From Platerodrilus igneus (Eukaryota; Arthropoda; Insecta; Coleoptera; Lycidae), in contig JARFIW010000115.1 in assembly GCA_036346225.1 (NCBI GenBank), forward strand, positions 372,001 to 436,000: a stretch of 64,000 bases of DNA, written 5' to 3'. Shown piece after piece: positions 58,201-64,000 of this stretch. The position numbers were made by a program, and so were the translations under genes. The notes beneath the pieces are model-generated. The model made no database searches. It saw only the letters and a program-made list of their open reading frames with translations, and was not told where the DNA came from. The stretch's first letter is position 1. Each line of letters starts with the position of its first letter.

Positions 58201-61200
58201 TTAAAACAAGTAATACTTTTTAAAAATACTTTCAAAATTAAGAAAAGGCCAATGTTCAATACTTTAAAGATTATAAAAGAGTTGATTTGTTAAAAATTTT
58301 AAAAGTATAAAAATTAAGTTTAATACCTTTAAAAGTACTTTTAAAGGTAAGAAAAGGATGTTCAATACTTTAAAGGATATAAAAAGTGTTTATTGTCTAA
58401 AGTATTTTAAAAGTATAAAACTAAGTTTTAATAGAATGTTCATTCTTTCAAAAACGCTTTCCAAATTAACGAGATGTGATGTTCAATACTTTAAAAGTTA
58501 TAAAAACTGTTGATTCATCTTAAAGTATTTTAAAAAGTATAAAATTATGTTTAATACCTTTATAAAATACTTTTAAAGGTAAAAGGGACATGTTCAATAC
58601 TTTAAGATATATAAAACTGTTGATTCGTCTTAAAGTATTTTAAAAGTATAAAAACCAAGTACGTACTTAAAAATATTTCAAAATTAAGAAAAGGTGATGT
58701 TCAATACTTTAAAGATTTAAAAGGGTGATTTGTCAAAAGTATTTTAAAAGTATAAAATTAAGTTTAATACTTTAAAAATATTTTCTTAATTAAGGTAAAC
58801 TGATGTTCAAACTTTAGTTATAAAAGTGTGTCAAAAGTATTTTAAAAGTATAAAGACTAGGTTTAATAAAGTGTTCAGTCATATAAAAATGTTTTCAAAA
58901 TAAAGGAAAGATGATGTTCAATACTTTAAAAGTTAAAAAGGTTTGATTCGTCAAAAGTATTTTAAAAAAATAAAATTAAGTTTAATACTTTTAAAAAATA
59001 TTTTCGAAATTAAGTAAAGGAAGGAGTTCAATATTATAAAAATTATAAAAGGCGTTGATTCGTCAAAAGTATAAATACAAGGTTTAATGGTGTTCATTCT
59101 TTTAAAAATGCTTTCAAAATTAAGGAGGGATGATACACCTTGCAAGTTATAAAAAAAAGTTGAATCGTCAAAAGTATTTTAAAAGTATAAAGACTAGGTT
59201 TAATAGAGTGTTCTCAATCTTTTAAAAATGCTTTCAAATTAAGGAAAGATGATGTTCAATACTATAAAAGTTATAAAAAAGGGTTGATGTATTAAAAGTA
59301 TAAACACCAAGCTTAATACTTTTTAAAAATACTTTCAAAATTAAGAAAAGGCCAATGTTCAATACTTTAAAGATTATAAAAAGAGTTGATTTGTTAAAAA
59401 ATTTTAAAAAGTATAAAAATTAAGTTTAATACCTTTATAAAGTACTTTTAAAGGTAAGAAATAGAGATGTTCAATACTTTAAAGGATATAAAAAGTGTTT
59501 ATTCGTCTAAAGTATTTTAAAAAGTATAAAACTAAGTTTTAATAGAATGTTCATTCTTTCAAAAACGCTTTCCAAATTAACGAGATGTGATGTTCAATAC
59601 TTTAAAAGTTATAAAAACTGTTGATTCATCTTAAAGTATTTTAAAAAGTATAAAAATTATGTTTAATACCTTTATAAAATACTTTTAAAGGTAAAAAGGG
59701 ACATGTTCAATACTTTAAGATATATAAAAACTGTTGATTCGTCTTAAAGTATTTTGAAAAGTATAAAAACCAAGTACGGTAGCTTGAAAAAATACTTTCA
59801 AAATTAAGAAAATGGTGATGTTCAATACTTTAAAGATTGTAAAAGGAGATGATTTGTCAAAAGTATTTTAAAAAGTATAAAAATTAAGTTTAATATCTTT
59901 ATAAAATACTTTTATAGGTAAGAAAAGATGTTAAATACTTTAAAAAATACAAAAGATGTTGATTAGTCTAAAGTAATTTAAAAAGTATAAAAACCCAGTA
60001 TAGTACGTTTAAAAAATACTTTCAAAAGTAAGAAAAAGATGATGTTCAATTCTTTGTAGATTATAAAAAGGGTTGATTTGCCAAAAGTATTTTACAAAGT
60101 CTAAAAATTAAGTTTAATACCTTTATAAGATACTTTTAAAGGTAAGAAAAGGAGATGTTCAATACTTTAAAGGGTATAAAAGGTGTTGATTCGTCTAAAG
60201 TATTTTAAAAAGTATAAAGGTTAGGTTTAATGGAGTGTTCATTCTTTTAAAAACGGTTTCCAAATTAAGGAGATGTGATGTTCAATACTTTAAAAGTTAT
60301 AAAAACTGTTGATTCGTCTAAAAGTATTTTAAAAAATATAAAAATCAAGTATAGTACCTTTTAAAAATACTTTCAAAATTAAGAAAAGGGCGATCTTCAA
60401 TACTTTGAAGATTATAAAAAGCGTTGATGTGTCGAAAGTATTTTAAAAAGTATAAAAATTATGTTTAATACCTTTATAAAATACTTTTAAAGGTAAAAAA
60501 GGACATGTTCAATACTTTAAGATATGTAAACACTGTTGATTTGTCTTAAAGTATTTAGAAAAGTATAAAAACCAAGTACGGTAGCTTGAAAAAATACTTT
60601 CAAAATTAAGAAAATGGTGATGTTCAATACTTTAAATATTATAAAAGGGGGTTGATTTGATAAAAGTATTTTAAAAAGTATAAAAATTATGCTTAATACT
60701 TCTATAAAATACTTATAAAGGTAAGAAAAGGAGATGTTCAATACTTTAAAGGATAAAAAGTGTTGATTCGTCTAAAGTATTTTAAAACGTATAAAGACTA
60801 GGTTTAGTAGAGTGTTCTTTTTTTTAAAAACGCTTTCCAATTTAAGGAGATGTGATGTTCAATAGTTTAAAGGTTATAAAAATTGTTGATTCCTCAAAAG
60901 TATTTTAAATAGTAAAAAAACCAAGTATAGTACCTTTTAAAGATACTTTCAAAATTAAGAAAATGGTGATGTTCAATACTTTAAAGATTGTAAAAGGGGG
61001 TTGATTTGACAAAAGTATTTTAAAAAGTATAAAAATTAAGTTTAATACCTTTATAAAATACTTTTACAGGTAAGAAAAGATGTTCAATACTTTAAAGGAT
61101 ATAAAAGGTGTTGATTCGTCTAAAGTATTTTAAAAAGTATAAAGGTTAGGTTTAATGGAGTGTTCATTCTTTTAAAAACGGTTTCCAAATTAAGGAGATG

Positions 61201-62041
61201 TGATGTTCAATACTTTAAAAGTTATAAAAACTGTTAATTCGTCTTAAAGTATTTTAAAAAGTATAAAAACCAAGTAGAGTACCTTTTAAAAATACTTTCA
61301 AAATTAAGAAAAGGGGATCTTCAATACTTTAAAGATTATAAAAAGCGTTGATGTGTTGAAAGTATTTTAAAAAGTATAAAAACTAAGTTTAATACCTTTA
61401 TAAAATACTTTTAAAGGTAAGAAAAGGACATGTTCAATACTTTAAGGTATATAAAAACTATTGATTTGTCTTAAAGTATTTTAAAAAGTATAAAAACCAA
61501 GTACAGTAGCTTGAAAAAATACTTTCAAAATTAAGAAAATGGTGATGTTCAATACTTTAAAGATTGTAAAAGGGGTTGATTTGACAAAAGTATTTTAAAA
61601 AGTATAAAAATTAAGTTTAATATCTTTTTAAAATACTTTTAAAAGTAAGAAAAGGAGATGTTCAATATTTTAAAGAATATAAAAGGCGTTGATTCGTCTA
61701 AAATATTTTAAAAAGTACAAAAACTAAGTGTAGTACTTTTAAAAAATACTTTCAAAATTAAGAAAAGGTCAATCTTCAATATTTTAAAGATTATAAAAAG
61801 GGTCGATTCGTCAAAAGTATTTTAGAAGGTTTAAAACTAAGATTAATACACTGTTTCTTCTATAAAATTTAATTTTAAAATTAAAGGGAGGTGGTACTCA
61901 ATACTTTACAAATTATAAAAAGGGTTGATTCGTCAAAAATATTTTCAAAAGTATAAAAATTAAGTTTAATACCACTATAAAATACTTTCAAAAGTTTAAT
62001 ACTTTAAGTTATAAAAGGGTTGATTTGTCAAAAGTATTTTA
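49290..62041. repeat. Satellite E, AT-rich ~112-bp units
   Basis: The monomer is roughly GATGTTCAATACTTTAAAGA, TTATAAAAAGGGTTGATTCG, TCAAAAGTATTTTAAAAAGT, ATAAAAATTAAGTTTAATAC, CTTTAAAAAATACTTTCAAA and ATTAAGAAAAGG, about 112 bp, with ~110 copies. Variants include TTTAATAGAGTGTTCATTC. Longer duplications are visible: 53050-54300 repeats at 55552-56800 (offset ~2.5 kb), and 54470-55400 at 58950-59900 (offset 4,479). No genes. Confidence 0.9.
56800..58790. repeat. Deletion-riddled copies of satellite E
   Basis: 56800-57720 aligns with 54300-55400 but has lost many single bases and short blocks, mostly in A or T runs (for example TTTTAATTAGGTAAAGATGT against TTCTTAATTAAGGTAAACTG). 57720-58790 is a milder version. 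Losses far exceed gains. This is either decayed satellite or poor consensus sequence. Confidence 0.7.
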
Positions 62042-63067
62042 AAGCGTGAGGCACTTAATATCGTTCTGAATTAGCACACCACGATTTCTTATGTGGATAC
62101 TTGTGACAGATCGGTTTCTGAGACGGCCTTCTAAAGTTAGTCGTAGGGCATGGACGACACCGACACTTAAGATGACCGTCTCAATTATTACACTACGATA
62201 ACTAATCCATTTTAAACAATTACGCAAAACCAATATCAGGTTCTTCTTAACGATAGCTGTTCCCTCTGAAGTGCGTATAGCACCAGATTGTGAAGCTCCA
62301 GAACAGTTCGGAGCTATTCCTAAAAGGAACTGGTATTTTTTCGTTTAGCACAGTTGCACCGCTTCTTAATCTTGAAGCACGAACAAAATTGTTGGTATTT
62401 GAGAGGGCAGGCGAAAAGTAAATTAGCAGCTCCTGAGTTTGAAACGTTCTGTAGAAGGAACGCAAAGCCTAATGCACTGGAGATATTCCGAGCTGCTCAT
62501 TCACGTAAAAGGAAAGTGACTTATGTTAGTCACAGAGTTTGTCGTTGATGGACAATTTGGTTATCGTCAAACTGGCACAGATTGTTGCAAGAGGCACCAA
62601 AGCTATTTTTATGAATCATCACAATTCGATAACGTTCATTTTGATAATTATGAACGGATCGTTGCTCTTCATTAACGTTGAACAAACCAGGACACGAATG
62701 CCTCTTAAGCTATTGTGTTACCACATCGATAACGTATACAGGCGATGAATTCTAAAGAGACTGACTGAAGTTAGTTGAAGCATTGGGATCGTAGCCACAC
62801 GTCTAGCAGCCCTTACTTACATCGATCACGGTTATCTGAATTTCATTTTCAAGAGTAATCGCCCTATTTTCCTCATGACGATTAGGTACTTGGTGCCAGA
62901 AATTACTAGATTAACGACCTACAACCTTTCTGGGACGACAGGATTTGCACAATTGTAGCGACAGACTTATAGTTACGAAATCAGCTAAGTCGAATAATCC
63001 CTGTTTCAGGCATTACATTTTATTTATTTATTTGTACCAACGTTTCAGTAGTCTGCTAGCTGAAATT
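62042..63067. other. Unique-looking sequence, no recognised gene
   Basis: After the satellite the base composition returns to normal. A few short frames exist (e.g. 62354-62548, 62539-62748 and - strand 62247-62465), but none shows a known domain, splice pattern or start context. It may be a decayed transposon. TTTATTTATTTATTTG lies at ~63019. Confidence 0.4.
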
Positions 63068-63150
63068 TAAGCAGACCTGGCTTCTCCAGAGAGTAACCGT
63101 CAGTACGGTGTGTGTGTGTGTGTGCGCTTGAGGGCACGTGTTGTGTGTGT
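63068..63150. repeat. Dispersed repeat with (TG)n, related to 17485-17570
   Basis: AAGCAGACCTGGCTTC, AGAGAGTAAC, then a TG run (63108-63125) and GAGGGCACGTGTTG. The same order occurs at 17485. The family is unknown. Confidence 0.6.
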
Positions 63151-63584
63151 GAGGACCAGGACCATCGGAAGCCGGATATCCCAGTCGTCTTACGTTGTCG
63201 TCAAACAACCTTGGGCCAGTATTCGTATACCATCGTGCTGTTAATTTTACAGACATCCTTTGATTGTGTTCTCGATTGTACCACTTTAACCACGAGCAAG
63301 GAACAATCGAACAACCCCACACAAACAAGTTACCAATACAATAACCAAGTGGTTACGATCAAAACGAAGCGAAGTCGCTGTAGCAATTCTGTGTACGACA
63401 AACCTTTTTATTTTAGATACATAATTTGCGACATGTACATCTGCTAACTAATAAATTGAACATAATTTAACGATAGCTAAAACCAAAGCGTGTAGTAGCA
63501 TTGAGAGTAAAATATAAATCAAATTCGACTACGTCTACGATGTGATAATTACCCTTAGATCTATCGGCTGTTAGCCATCGTCCT
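63151..63584. other. 3' flank of the SINA-like gene
   Basis: No other gene seen. A TTTATT at 63407-63412 reads AATAAA on the - strand, about 170 bases past the SINA-like stop, and could be its polyadenylation signal. Confidence 0.4.
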
Positions 63585-64000
63585 TTAAACAGTCGCAATC
63601 TTAACGCACAGCTGGAACTCTTCGTTCATAAAGGGCGTTATTAACCTAATATCGGCTAGAGGAACACCAAGTCCGCACTCGTTAAACAAAAATCGATCTC
63701 CGATATAGATCGACTGGCATAAATATATAAAAGCAACCTTCTTAACGGATAACGAACTGGTAACACTAACCTGGTACATAAACTTAGCAGCTTTATCACC
63801 ATCTCCTATAAGCTGCGCCGACCAGTATATCATATTATTCCCAGCGTTAAACTTCTGCCTAACTAAAAACAGCTCGTCGAGAAACGAAATCGTAAAACTA
63901 AAATGCGGGTTTTTAAAAATATGCATTGGTAAAAAAGTACCTGATTGGATTAAAACATGGTTGGGTAAACGACAGTGTTCTTTGAATTTTTCGAGCGTAC
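63585..64000 (-). CDS. SINA-like (seven in absentia/SIAH family) C-terminal part, partial
   Basis: The frame is open from the right edge to a TAA at 63585-63587, so the true start lies beyond 64000; the ATG at 63924-63926 is internal. SINA/SIAH proteins are E3 ubiquitin ligases: an N-terminal RING recruits E2, and zinc fingers with a TRAF-like C-terminal domain bind substrate. Only TRAF-like sequence is seen: FSFTISFLDELFLVRQKF, YWSAQLIGDGDKAAKFMYQV (compare the family's AIVQLIGTRKQAENFAYRL pattern), then ADIRLITPF and FQLCVKIATV at the end. Without the N-terminal part I cannot tell whether it keeps the RING and so ligase activity, or is one of the RING-less SINA-like copies common in some insects. 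Confidence 0.75.
   Translation of the reverse strand, partial: TLEKFKEHCRLPNHVLIQSGTFLPMHIFKNPHFSFTISFLDELFLVRQKFNAGNNMIYWSAQLIGDGDKAAKFMYQVSVTSSLSVKKVAFIYLCQSIYIGDRFLFNECGLGVPLADIRLITPFMNEEFQLCVKIATV

Overview
This is a eukaryotic nuclear window, most likely from an insect. It has spliced genes with GT-AG introns, kinesin-6, GPATCH1, mitochondrial thioredoxin and SINA-like genes of metazoan type, insect-style RTE and Ty3/gypsy retroelements, and a very high load of satellite DNA. A beetle is possible (SINA-like genes and euchromatic satellites are common there), but the sequence does not settle the order.

Only four cellular genes are supported: (1) the 3' part of a GPATCH1-like gene, + strand, 1-2230, four exons; (2) a complete mitochondrial thioredoxin, - strand, 17987-18510, three exons with the WCGPC active site; (3) a complete two-exon kinesin-6 (KIF23/MKLP1/pavarotti), + strand, 29175-43377, whose 11.9-kb intron separates the motor core from the neck and stalk; (4) the C-terminal part of a SINA-like gene, - strand, 63585-64000, running off the right edge. 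They do unrelated jobs (splicing, mitochondrial redox, cytokinesis, ubiquitin ligation) and form no pathway.

Almost everything else is repeat. 2290-17487 is a ~155-bp satellite split by two insertions with clear target-site duplications: an RTE non-LTR element (5040-9768, 11-bp TSD) and a Ty3/gypsy LTR element (10821-15139, 5-bp TSD). 19377-21510 holds ~180-bp and ~220-bp tandem arrays. 22400-27655 holds LINE and SINE pieces and a second LTR-type gag-protease relic followed by a ~342-bp tandem repeat that looks derived from coding sequence. 28230-28642 is a MITE. The kinesin intron carries a ~690-bp tandem array built around a tRNA-derived SINE, a LINE fragment, two copies of one solo LTR, and a 5-kb ~70-bp satellite. 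43740-49280 is a ~66-bp satellite with a near-perfect 1,023-bp higher-order duplication. 49290-62041 is a very AT-rich ~112-bp satellite.

The points most worth checking are the GPATCH1-like protein that lacks its G-patch core, the coding-like 342-bp repeat, the SINE that appears singly, truncated and inside tandem arrays, and satellite copies at 56.8-58.8 kb and transposon frame breaks that look like uncorrected homopolymer errors. No wholly new functional system is evident. All positions were read by eye, and repeat boundaries are approximate unless a TSD is given.
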